Shown: positions 55,151 to 63,964 of the stretch, piece by piece
Layout of the letters: each line of letters begins with the position of its first letter
Numbering within the stretch: the first letter of the stretch is position 1
Source of the DNA: Alphaproteobacteria bacterium
GTDB taxonomy: Bacteria; Pseudomonadota; Alphaproteobacteria; Micropepsales; Micropepsaceae
NCBI GenBank assembly: GCA_028865545.1
Contig: JAGWJY010000002.1
Span: forward strand, 88,514-152,513
Direction of reading: 5' to 3'
Length of the DNA stretch: 64,000 nucleotides
Position numbers and translations under genes: made by a program
Notes under the pieces: generated by a model
What the model saw: only the letters and a program-made list of their open reading frames with translations
What the model was told of the DNA's origin: nothing
The model's database searches: none

Positions 55151-58100
55151 CCAGAATCGTCGAATGGGCCGTACAAAATACGCGTCCCGTCCTGGCGCTG
55201 ATCTTCGTCGTCTTCATCGCCGGCGTGTACGCCTTCATCACGATTCCGAAAGAGGCGGACCCGGACATCCCGATCCCCTACATCGTCGCCTATGTGAACT
55301 ATCAGGGGATCAGCCCCGAAGACAGCGAAAGGTTGCTGGTAAAACCTCTTGAAGCCAGCCTGCGCTCGATCGAGGGCGTCAAGGAAATGACCGGGCGCGC
55401 GCACGAAGGCGGCGGTTCCGTGGTGCTCGAATTCGTCGCCAATTTCAACAAGCAGAAGGCGCTGGAGGATGTCCGTGCCCAGGTCGACTCCACCCGCCAG
55501 CGCCTGCCGCCGGAAGCCGACCCGCCGGTGGTGATGGAATTCAACACGGCCACACAGCCCGTCATCACCGTGGCGCTGTCCGGCGACCTGCCCGAGCGCA
55601 CGCTGACCCATATTGCGCGCAATCTGCGCGACGAGCTCAAGACAATCCCGAGCGTGCTGGAAGCGGACATTTCGGGCGCCAGCGACGAACTGCTGGAAAT
55701 CACCATCGATCCGGCGAAGCTGGAAAGCTACGGCATCACCCAGGCGGAGATATTCAACGCCGTCAGCGCCAATAACAGCCTGATTGCAGCGGGTTCCATC
55801 GACACGGGACACGGCAGCTTCGCTGTCAAGGTTCCCGGCGTCATCGCCACGGCCCAGGACGTTCTCAATCTGCCCATCCGGTCGACGGCCGATTCCACCG
55901 TCACGCTGCAGGACGTGGCCAATGTCCATCGTACGTTCTACGACGCCACACGATATGCGCGGATGAACGGACAACCGACCGTCGCCATCGACGTGTCCCG
56001 GCGCATCGGCACGAACATCATCGCCAACAACGAGCAGGTGCGCGCCGTCACCGAGCGTCTTCAGAAGACCTGGCCGCCGGGCGTGCATGTCAATTTCATG
56101 TTCGACCAGTCCACCTATATCCGGGACCAGCTCGGGTCGTTGTCGGATTCGATCCTGCTCGCCGTTCTGCTGGTGATGATCATCATCGTGGCCGCACTGG
56201 GGATTCGTTCCGGCCTGCTGGTCGGCGTGGCCATTCCAACCTCGTTCCTGATGAGTTTCCTGGTGCTCAACGGCCTCGGGATGACGCTCAACTTCATGAT
56301 CATGTTCGGCATGCTGCTGGCCGTCGGCATCCTGGTCGACGGCGCCATCATCGTGGTCGAGTACGCCGACCGCAAAATGACCGAAGGCCACAAGCCGCGC
56401 GAAGCCTTCGCCGAGGCCGCCGTCCGCATGTTCTGGCCGGTGGTCAGTGCCACCGCGACGATGATCGGCGCCTTCCTGCCGATGCTGCTGTGGCCGGGCA
56501 TCGTCGGCAAGTTCATGAGCTATTTCCCGATTACGCTGATCATCGTGCTCAGCTCCTCGATGGTCGTGGCGTTGATCTTTCTGCCGGTGCTGGGCGGCAT
56601 TTTCGGCAAGCCGCCTTTGCGCGACGAGGCGCACGAAAAAGCCATCGAAGCGTCGGAAACCGGCGACTGGCGGCAGATCGGCGGCATTACCGGCTGGTAC
56701 GCCCATCTGGCGGAACGCCTGACGCGCCATCCGGGCAAGGTGATCGGCGGCGCACTGGGCGTCGCGGTCCTCATTCTCGTGGCGTTCGTCTTCTTCAACA
56801 AGGGCGTGGAATTCTTCGTCACCACAGACCCCGACTTCGCCAACGTCTATGTGTCGGCGCGCGGCAACCTGTCTGCCATCGAACAGCGCAATCTGGTGAT
56901 GAGCGTCGAGAAACGTGTCGAGGGCATAGATGGCATCGAATACATCTATGCCACTTCCGGAAAATCCGGGAATGACGATGCTCCGGTCGACAACATCGGC
57001 CGCGTCATGGTGCAGCTGAAGCCCTATAATCAGCGCCGCCCCGGTAATGAGATCCTCGAGGAAATCCGCAAGCGGACCGCGGGGATGGCGGGACTTCGTA
57101 CCGAGGTGACCAAGCCAGGCGGCGGCCCGTCCAACGGCAAGGACATCGATATCGAAGTCACCTCGGACAACTACACCGAATTGGCGCAGGTCACCGACGC
57201 GCTCCGCCGGCACATGGACAAGCAGCCGGAGCTGCGCGACGTCGAGGACACCAGATCTCTCCCCGGCATCGAATGGGACATGGAAATCAACCGCGAGATG
57301 GCGAGCCGGTTCGGCGTCAACGCGCAGGAGATCGGCACCGCCGTCCAGCTGGTCACCAACGGCATCTTCATCGCCCGCTATCGCCCTGACGATTCGGATA
57401 ACGAAGTGGACATCCGCGTGCGCTATCCCAGCCAGGCGCGCGGCATTCATGCGCTCGACGATCTCAGGGTCGCCACCAACACCGGCGCCATGGTTCCGCT
57501 GAGCAATTTCGTGACGCTGAAGGCCGAGCGGCAGACGAATTCCATCGAGCGCATCGACGGACACAGAGTCTACCATGTGCGCGCCAACATGAAGCCGAAC
57601 ACCATCCTGCCGAACGCGGAGATGGACAAGCTGAAGACCTGGATGGCCGCGCAGTCGTTCCCCAGCGATGTGCGGGCGACCTTCGGCGGCTCCAGCAAGG
57701 ACCAGGACGAAACCCAAGCCTTCCTCGGTGTGGCCGCCTTCATGGCGCTGTTCCTGATCGCCATGGTTCTGCTGGTGCTATTCAACAGCTTCTATCACAC
57801 CTTCCTGATCCTGGTGGCTGTCATCATGGCGGTGATCGGCGCCTTGCTCGGCATGCTGGTCATGGGCCAGACCTTCTCGCTCATCATGACGGGAACGGGG
57901 CTGCTGGCGCTTGCCGGCATCGTGGTGAACCACAACATCGTGCTGATCGACACCTATCACCGGCTCAGGACATCGGGCATGGAACCCATTGAGGCGGTGA
58001 TCCGCTCCAGCGCCCAGCGCTTGCGGCCCGTGTTTCTTACCACCATCACGGCGATCGGCGGCCTGCTGCCGATGATGTTCGCCATCGAGATCGATTTCTG

Positions 58101-58377
58101 GGCGCGCACCGTGACGATCGGAGCGCCGACGCCCCAGATGTGGGTCCAGCTTTCGACGGCGGTGATCTTCGGCCTGGCGTTCTCGAAGATGATCACCCTC
58201 GGCCTGGTGCCGGCGATGCTGGCGCTGCCCCAGCGCATCCGCGAGACCGATCGCGGCTTCATCTGGCTGATGGCATCCGCATTGCGGGCGATCGGCGGCG
58301 CATTCCGCTTCCTGTGGCGGATGCTGATGCGCCTGTTCGGACGTGCGCCGCAGGTCGACGCCCAGCCGGCGGAATAG
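55147..58377 (+). CDS. RND efflux pump, inner-membrane permease
   Basis: A 1076-residue transporter with the usual 12 membrane helices and two large periplasmic loops. The N-terminus (ARPVLALIFVVFIAGVYAFITIPKEADPDIPIPYIVAYVNYQGISPEDSERLL type, after MTRIVEWAVQNT) is typical. Helix 4 reads GILVDGAIIVVEYADRKM around residue 398: one Asp followed by Gly, as in CzcA-like proteins, instead of AcrB's Asp-Asp. Helix 10 reads GIVVNHNIVLIDTYHRLR, without the Lys of AcrB. So the proton relay differs from AcrB while the gene set (PadR, adaptor, pump) suggests export of organic compounds. The start overlaps the adaptor stop (ATGA). Confidence 0.93.
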   Translation: MTRIVEWAVQNTRPVLALIFVVFIAGVYAFITIPKEADPDIPIPYIVAYVNYQGISPEDSERLLVKPLEASLRSIEGVKEMTGRAHEGGGSVVLEFVANFNKQKALEDVRAQVDSTRQRLPPEADPPVVMEFNTATQPVITVALSGDLPERTLTHIARNLRDELKTIPSVLEADISGASDELLEITIDPAKLESYGITQAEIFNAVSANNSLIAAGSIDTGHGSFAVKVPGVIATAQDVLNLPIRSTADSTVTLQDVANVHRTFYDATRYARMNGQPTVAIDVSRRIGTNIIANNEQVRAVTERLQKTWPPGVHVNFMFDQSTYIRDQLGSLSDSILLAVLLVMIIIVAALGIRSGLLVGVAIPTSFLMSFLVLNGLGMTLNFMIMFGMLLAVGILVDGAIIVVEYADRKMTEGHKPREAFAEAAVRMFWPVVSATATMIGAFLPMLLWPGIVGKFMSYFPITLIIVLSSSMVVALIFLPVLGGIFGKPPLRDEAHEKAIEASETGDWRQIGGITGWYAHLAERLTRHPGKVIGGALGVAVLILVAFVFFNKGVEFFVTTDPDFANVYVSARGNLSAIEQRNLVMSVEKRVEGIDGIEYIYATSGKSGNDDAPVDNIGRVMVQLKPYNQRRPGNEILEEIRKRTAGMAGLRTEVTKPGGGPSNGKDIDIEVTSDNYTELAQVTDALRRHMDKQPELRDVEDTRSLPGIEWDMEINREMASRFGVNAQEIGTAVQLVTNGIFIARYRPDDSDNEVDIRVRYPSQARGIHALDDLRVATNTGAMVPLSNFVTLKAERQTNSIERIDGHRVYHVRANMKPNTILPNAEMDKLKTWMAAQSFPSDVRATFGGSSKDQDETQAFLGVAAFMALFLIAMVLLVLFNSFYHTFLILVAVIMAVIGALLGMLVMGQTFSLIMTGTGLLALAGIVVNHNIVLIDTYHRLRTSGMEPIEAVIRSSAQRLRPVFLTTITAIGGLLPMMFAIEIDFWARTVTIGAPTPQMWVQLSTAVIFGLAFSKMITLGLVPAMLALPQRIRETDRGFIWLMASALRAIGGAFRFLWRMLMRLFGRAPQVDAQPAE

Positions 58378-60252
58378 TCAGTCGGTGGCGGGGATCGGTG
58401 CGGCGCGCGCCAGGCCGGGCGCCACGGCGGGGTCGTTCTCGACTTCCTTGAGGCGCTCGCGAACTGCGGCCGCTTCTTTCTGCTTGTTCCACATCGAGGC
58501 GTAGGCGCCGCCGCGGGCGACCAAGTCGTCATGCCGGCCGCGTTCGACGATCTCACCGTGATCGAGCACCAGAATCTCGTCGGCGTCGACCACTGTCGAC
58601 AGGCGATGGGCAATAACCAAGGCGGTGCGGTTCTTGGAGATCTCCTGCAAGGCGCTCTGGATTTCCCGTTCGGTGTGGGTGTCGAGCGCCGAGGTGGCCT
58701 CGTCGAGCAGCAGGATCGGCGGATTTTTCAGGATGGTGCGGGCGATCGCGACGCGCTGCTTCTCACCGCCGGAGAGCTTCAGGCCGCGCTCGCCCACCAT
58801 GGAGTCGTAGCCCAGCGGCAGCTCGCCTATGAACTTGTCGATCTGGGCGTGACGCGCGGCCTCCTTGATCTCGGCTTCGTTGGCGCCGATGCGGCCATAG
58901 GCGATGTTGTAGCGTACCGTGTCGTTGAACAGCACGGTGTCCTGCGGAACGATGCCGATCACCGCCCGCAAGGAGGCCTGCGTCACATCGCGGATGTCCT
59001 GGCCGTCGATGGTCACGCTGCCGCTCTTGATATCGTAGAAACGGTAGAGGATGCGCGAAATCGTCGACTTGCCGGCGCCGGACGGACCGACCACCGCGAT
59101 GGTCTTGCCGGCAGGCACGGTGAAGCTGATGCCCTTAAGCACAGTGCGTGCGGGGTCGTAGGAAAAGACGACGTCCTCGAAGCGGATCTCGCCGCCCGTC
59201 ACCTTCAGCGGCTTGGCGTCGGGCTTGTCGACGACCTCCTGCGGCTGATGCAGCAGACGGAACATGGCGTCCATGTCGACCAGCGCCTGGGTGATCTCGC
59301 GATAGACCGTGCCGAGCAGATTAAGCGGCACATAGAGCTGGATCAGATAGGAGTTGGCCATCACCAGGTCGCCGACCGTCAGGTGGCCGCGCACCACGCC
59401 CACCGCCGCCAACGCCATGATCGCCGCCAACCCCAGCGCAACGATGATCGCCTGGCCGGTGTTGAGGACGGACAGTGAAATCTGCGTCTGGATGGATGCC
59501 TGGGCGTATTTCTCTATCGATTTGTCGAAGCGGCGCGTTTCGTGCTGTTCGTTGTTGAAATATTTCACCGTCTCGTAGTTGAGCAGGCTGTCGACCGCCT
59601 TGGTGCTCGCCTCGGTGTCACTGGCGTTCATCTCGCGGCGGAACTTGATGCGCCAGCGCGTGATGGCGAAGGTGAACCAGATATAAGCAACGACCATGGC
59701 GATTGTCGTCAAAGCGAACCAGACGTTGAACCTCCAGAGCATGACGCCGGTGACGAAGGCCAGTTCGAGGATCGTCGGAAAGATCGAGAAGATCGCAAAA
59801 CCCAGTAGCGTGTCGATGCCCTTGGTGCCGCGATCGATCACGCGCGACAGTCCGCCGGTCTTGCGTTCCAGGTGAAACCGCAACGACAGCGTGTGGACAT
59901 GCGCGAAGGTCGCGACGCCGACCTGGCGCAGGGCGTGATAGGCGACTTTGGCGAAGACGCCGTCGCGCAATTGTGCGAAGGCCTGCATCAGGATGCGCGC
60001 CAGCGTATAGGCGGCAATCAGAGCAAGTCCGGCCGCGGCGACCTTCATCGGACCGTTGAGCGAATCGACGATGCGGCCGAAAAGATAAGGCACCAGCACG
60101 GTCGCCATCTTGGCGAAGACCATGCAAACCAACGACGCGGCGACGCGCGCCTTGAGATCGCCCCTGCCCTTGGGCCACAGATAGGGCAACAGCATGTAAA
60201 GCGGGCGGAAAGACGGAGCGCCGTCGCCCTCTTCGGTCAGTGGACGAGCCAT
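58378..60252 (-). CDS. Atm1-type ABC transporter (fused permease and ATPase)
   Basis: A 624-residue half-transporter. The membrane part (about 30-330) has six helices and family blocks such as FHLERKTGGLSRVIDRGTKGIDTLLGF and EASTKAVDSLLNYETVKYFNNE, both typical of Atm1/HMT1 proteins that export glutathione-linked compounds. The ATPase has Walker A GPSGAGKST, signature LSGGEKQR, Walker B ILLLDEATSALD and the H-loop IAHRLST. The start at 60252 has GGGGA seven bases upstream and lies one base after the stop of a 30-residue gene. Its stop abuts the stop of the convergent RND gene. Confidence 0.92.
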   Translation of the reverse strand: MARPLTEEGDGAPSFRPLYMLLPYLWPKGRGDLKARVAASLVCMVFAKMATVLVPYLFGRIVDSLNGPMKVAAAGLALIAAYTLARILMQAFAQLRDGVFAKVAYHALRQVGVATFAHVHTLSLRFHLERKTGGLSRVIDRGTKGIDTLLGFAIFSIFPTILELAFVTGVMLWRFNVWFALTTIAMVVAYIWFTFAITRWRIKFRREMNASDTEASTKAVDSLLNYETVKYFNNEQHETRRFDKSIEKYAQASIQTQISLSVLNTGQAIIVALGLAAIMALAAVGVVRGHLTVGDLVMANSYLIQLYVPLNLLGTVYREITQALVDMDAMFRLLHQPQEVVDKPDAKPLKVTGGEIRFEDVVFSYDPARTVLKGISFTVPAGKTIAVVGPSGAGKSTISRILYRFYDIKSGSVTIDGQDIRDVTQASLRAVIGIVPQDTVLFNDTVRYNIAYGRIGANEAEIKEAARHAQIDKFIGELPLGYDSMVGERGLKLSGGEKQRVAIARTILKNPPILLLDEATSALDTHTEREIQSALQEISKNRTALVIAHRLSTVVDADEILVLDHGEIVERGRHDDLVARGGAYASMWNKQKEAAAVRERLKEVENDPAVAPGLARAAPIPATD

Positions 60253-60253
60253 C

Positions 60254-60346
60254 TCAGTTCCCCATATTCGCGCCGCCAAACATCAGGAACCCCGCGACGA
60301 GTGCGGCAAGCGCCACCAGACCGATCAGCATTAGCCAGCGCGACAC
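60254..60346 (-). CDS. Small single-membrane-span peptide before the ABC transporter gene
   Basis: A 30-residue open frame starting with GTG 60346 and preceded by AAAGGTAAG. The translation is one hydrophobic helix, SRWLMLIGLVALAALVAGFL, then MFGGANMGN. Its stop is one base before the ABC transporter ATG (TGAGATG), so the two would be translationally coupled. I do not recognise it. It may be a small transporter partner or only a leader for coupling. Confidence 0.5.
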   Translation of the reverse strand: MSRWLMLIGLVALAALVAGFLMFGGANMGN

Positions 60347-60427
60347 GGGGACTTACCTTTTGGACGTGGTCATTTTTCGCAAACCTGTTTAGGAAGATGG
60401 GGGTCCCACCGCAAGTCCACAAGAGTC

Positions 60428-61000
60428 ATGGAAAAAAACAAGCCTGTCATTTGCGTATTCTGTGGTTCCTCCCACGGCGCCAAGCCGCAATATGCCGTCG
60501 CAGCACGCACCCTCGGCCGGCTGATCGCCGAACGCGGCTTTTCGCTGGTTTTCGGCGGCGGCGGGCTGGGCCTTATGGGCGAGACCGCCCGGGCGGTGCG
60601 TGATGGCGGGGCCCCTGTGACCGGGATCATGCCGCAGTTTCTCAGTTGGATCGAACAGCCGCCGGAATGGGAAAAGGAGCTGATCATCACGCCCGATCTG
60701 CAGTTGCGGAAGACACGCATGCTGGAGATGTCGGACGCCTTTGTATTGCTGCCGGGCGGCGCCGGGACGATGGACGAGTTCTTCGAGGTCGTCACCTCGG
60801 CGTCGCTGGGCGTCCTGCCCAAGCCGGTCGTGGTGGTCAACATCGACGGCTACTTCGCGCCGCTCGAAGCGCTGATGAAGCACATCGTAGCGGAAGGCTT
60901 CGCCAAGCCAGCGATCCGCTCGTTCTACAAGCTGGTCGAAACCCCGGAAGCCGCGATGGATGCGATCACCGAGTCGCTAGGCGCCCTGGCGCGCGACTGA
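60428..61000 (+). CDS. LOG family protein (cytokinin-activating-type phosphoribohydrolase)
   Basis: A 190-residue Rossmann-like protein. ICVFCGSSHGAKPQY at the start, LVFGGGGLGLMG and the phosphate-binding LPGGAGTMDEFFEV are LOG signatures. The family releases nucleobases from nucleoside 5'-monophosphates. The segment LRKTRML carries the Arg that lies in the active site. The last 24 bases overlap the end of the convergent RarD gene. Confidence 0.9.
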   Translation: MEKNKPVICVFCGSSHGAKPQYAVAARTLGRLIAERGFSLVFGGGGLGLMGETARAVRDGGAPVTGIMPQFLSWIEQPPEWEKELIITPDLQLRKTRMLEMSDAFVLLPGGAGTMDEFFEVVTSASLGVLPKPVVVVNIDGYFAPLEALMKHIVAEGFAKPAIRSFYKLVETPEAAMDAITESLGALARD

Positions 61001-61891
61001 GCGCGCCACCGGTCCTTCCAACCCCACCAGAAGCAACGCCACCCAGACGCAACCGAAGACGGCGGCGTCCATCGATGTGAACTTCTCGCCCAGGAACAGC
61101 GTCGCCAGCAGGAGCGTGATGGTCGGCGCCAGATATTGCAGGAAACCCAGCGTCGTCATGCGCACGCGCCGTGCGCCGGCGGCGAACAGTGCCAGAGGAA
61201 GAGCCGTCACCGGTCCGCCCAGTAGCAGCAATGCATCGATCGACAGATGCGCCGACGGGAACACACCGGTTCCCCTCCAGGCCCAGAACGCGATCGAGCC
61301 CAGCGACAGCGGGAAGAACAGGCCCATTTCGATGGTCAACCCGTCGAGCGAGTCGACCGGCGTCAGTTTGCGTACATAGCCGTAGAAGCCGAAACTCAGC
61401 GCCAGGCCGAGTGCGATCCACGGCACATGGCCGAGGCGCAGCGCCATGACGCAGACCGCGACGGCCGCCAGCGTCAGGGCCGCCAGGCGGAAGCGCGACA
61501 GCTTCTCGCCGAGCATCACGACACCGAGCGCAATCGACAGCAGTGGCGTCATGTAATAGCCGAGCGACGCCTCCACCAGCTGCGCCGTGGCAATGCTCCA
61601 GATGTAGATCGTCCAGTTGATGGCGATCAGCACGCCGGACAGGGCCAGTGCCGAAACCAGCCGCTTCGTGCATACGGTGCGCCATACCGTCCGCAGCCGG
61701 CCGCGCGCCGCCGTCACGACCGCGGTGAACAGTGCGCACCACAACATGCGATGAAGCACCAGTTCGAAAGGCGGCACGACGGCCAGAAGATCCCAGTAAA
61801 GCGGGAAAACGCCCCAAAAAGCATAGGCCGAACCGGCAAGCAGAATGCCTGCCGCCTCGTTCGGCGGTGCGATGTCATCCGATTTCGACAT
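60977..61891 (-). CDS. rarD: RarD-like EamA-family transporter
   Basis: A 304-residue inner-membrane protein with about ten hydrophobic helices in two repeats. GILLAGSAYAFWGVFPLYWDLLAVVPPFELVLHRMLWCALF at the N-terminus and LQYLAPTITLLLATLFLGEKF near the C-terminus match RarD. The substrate is unknown; members of the wider family export amino acids or metabolites. No strong ribosome-binding site is visible before 61891. Confidence 0.9.
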   Translation of the reverse strand: MSKSDDIAPPNEAAGILLAGSAYAFWGVFPLYWDLLAVVPPFELVLHRMLWCALFTAVVTAARGRLRTVWRTVCTKRLVSALALSGVLIAINWTIYIWSIATAQLVEASLGYYMTPLLSIALGVVMLGEKLSRFRLAALTLAAVAVCVMALRLGHVPWIALGLALSFGFYGYVRKLTPVDSLDGLTIEMGLFFPLSLGSIAFWAWRGTGVFPSAHLSIDALLLLGGPVTALPLALFAAGARRVRMTTLGFLQYLAPTITLLLATLFLGEKFTSMDAAVFGCVWVALLLVGLEGPVARSVARQGA

Positions 61892-61962
61892 GAATCCATT
61901 CTAAACGGTTCCGAGCCGTTCCGCTCGCCGGTGTTTTCAAACCAGCCATGCGTTCCGCAAGG

Positions 61963-63561
61963 TCAGGCCCGCACGCCGTCCCGCAACAGTTTGTAATAGA
62001 TGGAATCGACCAGCGCCTCGAAGGAGGCGTCGACGATGTTCTCGGAGACGCCGACGGTGGACCAGCGCGCGCCCTTGCCGTCCTTGCTCTCCACCATGAC
62101 GCGGGTGATGGCCTCGGTGCCGCCGGTGAGGATACGCACCTTGTAATCGACGAGCACCAGGTCCTCCAGCACCGCCGAGTATTTGCCGAGGTCGCGGCGC
62201 AAGGCATTGCTCAACGCATCCACCGGACCATGGCCGGTGCCGACATTGTGCAAGGTCTCTCCACCCACTTTGACGCGCACCGTGGCTTCCGAAACGGTGA
62301 CCTGTTCGCCCACGGCGTTGTGGCGCTTCTCGACGATGACGCGGAAACTGTCGATGTCGAAATAGTCCGGCACATCGCCCAAGGCGCGGCGCGCCAGAAG
62401 TTCGAAGGACGCTTCGGCGCCGTCATAGGTGTAGCCGAGGAATTCGCGCTGCTTGATGTCTTCCAGCAGGCGCGACAGGCGCGGGTCCTTGGCATCGACG
62501 TCGATGCCTGCATCGGCCAACCGCGACAGAAGATTGGAGCGTCCCGCCTGATCCGAAACCAATATCTTGCGCTTGTTGCCGACGGTTTCCGGCGGCACGT
62601 GCTCGTAGGTGCGCGTGTCCTTCAGCATGGCGGAAGAATGCAGCCCGCCCTTGTGGGCGAAGGCCGAGGGTCCGACATAAGGCGCGTGGCGGTTGGCGGC
62701 GCGGTTGAGGATCTCGTCCAGCAGGCGCGAGATACGCGTGATCTGCGCCAGCTGTTCCAGCGACACGCCCGTCTCGAACTGTTGGGCGTAAGGCTCCTTC
62801 AGCAACAGCGTCGGCAGGATCGAACAGAGATTGGCGTTGCCGCAACGCTCGCCGAGGCCGTTGAGCGTGCCCTGCACCTGCCGCGCGCCGGCACGCACGG
62901 CGGCCAGACTGACAGCGACCGCCTGTTCGGTGTCGTTGTGGGCGTGGATGCCGAGATTGGCCTGCGGCAGTTCGGTCTTCACCTCTTCGACGATCTCGTA
63001 GACGTCTTCCGGCATGGTGCCGCCATTGGTGTCGCACAACACCAGCCAGCGCGCGCCCGCGTCATGCGCCGCCTGCAGACAGGACAGCGCGTATTCCGGA
63101 TTGGCCTTGTAGCCGTCGAAGAAATGTTCGGCGTCGAACAGCGGCTCGCGCCCTTTGGCCTTCACCGCCGCGATCGACTCCGCGATACCGGCAAGGTTTT
63201 CGTCGCGCGGTATCTCCAGCGCCACGTCGACCTGGAAATCCCAGGTCTTGCCGACGAGACAGACGGCATCGGTGTCGGCGGCGAGCACGGCGGCGAAGCC
63301 GGGATCGTTGGAGAGGCTGCGCCCGGCGCGCTTGGTCATGCCGAAGGCGGTGAAGCGGGCGCGCTTGAGCGGCGGACGCTCGGAGAAGAACGAGGTGTCG
63401 GTGGGATTGGCGCCGGGCCAACCGCCTTCGATGTAGTCAAGGCCGAGAGCGTCGAGGGCGAGCGCGATCTGGCGCTTGTCCTCCACCGAGAAATCGACCC
63501 CCTGGGTCTGGGCGCCGTCGCGCAGCGTGGTGTCGAAGAGGTAGAGGCGTTCCTTACTCAT
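61963..63561 (-). CDS. cimA: Citramalate synthase
   Basis: A 532-residue enzyme of the isopropylmalate/homocitrate synthase family. LFDTTLRDGAQTQGVDFSVEDKRQIALALDALGLDYIEGGWPGANPTD is the typical CimA opening, with HAHNDTEQAVA carrying the metal-binding His residues and GLGERCGNANL the loop. The C-terminal regulatory domain (about 390-530) is present. It condenses pyruvate and acetyl-CoA, giving a threonine-independent isoleucine route. Some members of this branch have been assigned other chain-elongation roles. RBS GGGAG precedes the start. Confidence 0.92.
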   Translation of the reverse strand: MSKERLYLFDTTLRDGAQTQGVDFSVEDKRQIALALDALGLDYIEGGWPGANPTDTSFFSERPPLKRARFTAFGMTKRAGRSLSNDPGFAAVLAADTDAVCLVGKTWDFQVDVALEIPRDENLAGIAESIAAVKAKGREPLFDAEHFFDGYKANPEYALSCLQAAHDAGARWLVLCDTNGGTMPEDVYEIVEEVKTELPQANLGIHAHNDTEQAVAVSLAAVRAGARQVQGTLNGLGERCGNANLCSILPTLLLKEPYAQQFETGVSLEQLAQITRISRLLDEILNRAANRHAPYVGPSAFAHKGGLHSSAMLKDTRTYEHVPPETVGNKRKILVSDQAGRSNLLSRLADAGIDVDAKDPRLSRLLEDIKQREFLGYTYDGAEASFELLARRALGDVPDYFDIDSFRVIVEKRHNAVGEQVTVSEATVRVKVGGETLHNVGTGHGPVDALSNALRRDLGKYSAVLEDLVLVDYKVRILTGGTEAITRVMVESKDGKGARWSTVGVSENIVDASFEALVDSIYYKLLRDGVRA

Positions 63562-63964
63562 GGCGCCACTCCCTTTCGTTCCAAGAGCTTACGGCGGCTT
63601 CGGCAATATAATTGTTTTTCGGATTCGCCATATTCCCCCCCGGGGGGGAGGGGGGTACGGGCCGGAAGACGACCCGACACGGGTCTTTGCCCGAAGCTTT
63701 GATATGGGGTCGCGACGGCGGTTTCCAAACGCGACAAAGCAGCGCGGGTGGCGTGAAGTCTCGCGGGGAGATCAACCCTCCCCTTGAGGGAGGGTCGAAA
63801 TTTGCGAGCATCTTGCGCGAGCAAATTTCGGGGAGGGGTAGAATGCAGAAGCCCCGGACCCCTCCCCGAAAAATCCTGCGCGTCCGTTCGCTGCCGCTCA
63901 CGGACCTTAGGATTTTTCGACCCTCCCTCAAGGGGAGGGTTGGTAAAGCGGAATGCGCGCGCGT
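63562..63964. other. Intergenic region with palindromic repeats
   Basis: About 400 bases without a convincing gene. It contains the run CCCCCCCGGGGGGG at 63635-63648 and the composite repeat 63773-63942, both of the kind seen between genes in GC-rich alphaproteobacteria. Open frames on both strands here are explained by the repeats. Confidence 0.65.
63773..63942. repeat. REP-like composite of nested inverted repeats
   Basis: The 28 bases at 63773-63800 recur exactly in inverted form at 63915-63942, and each copy is itself palindromic (CCCTCCC...GGGAGGG). Between them lie three more stems: CGAAATTTGC 63796-63805 with 63821-63830, GGGGAGGGGT 63830-63839 with 63858-63867, and CGAAAAATCCT 63867-63877 with 63909-63919. 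Drawn out, this is a multi-armed structure. Confidence 0.8.

Noticed and set aside
54910..57717. A 935-codon open frame on the minus strand
   Set aside because: It lies antisense to the adaptor and RND pump genes, which have clear family sequences. Its translation is rich in His, Asp, Arg and Gln as expected from a GC-rich complementary strand.
61948..63702. A 584-codon open frame on the plus strand
   Set aside because: Antisense to cimA; no family features.
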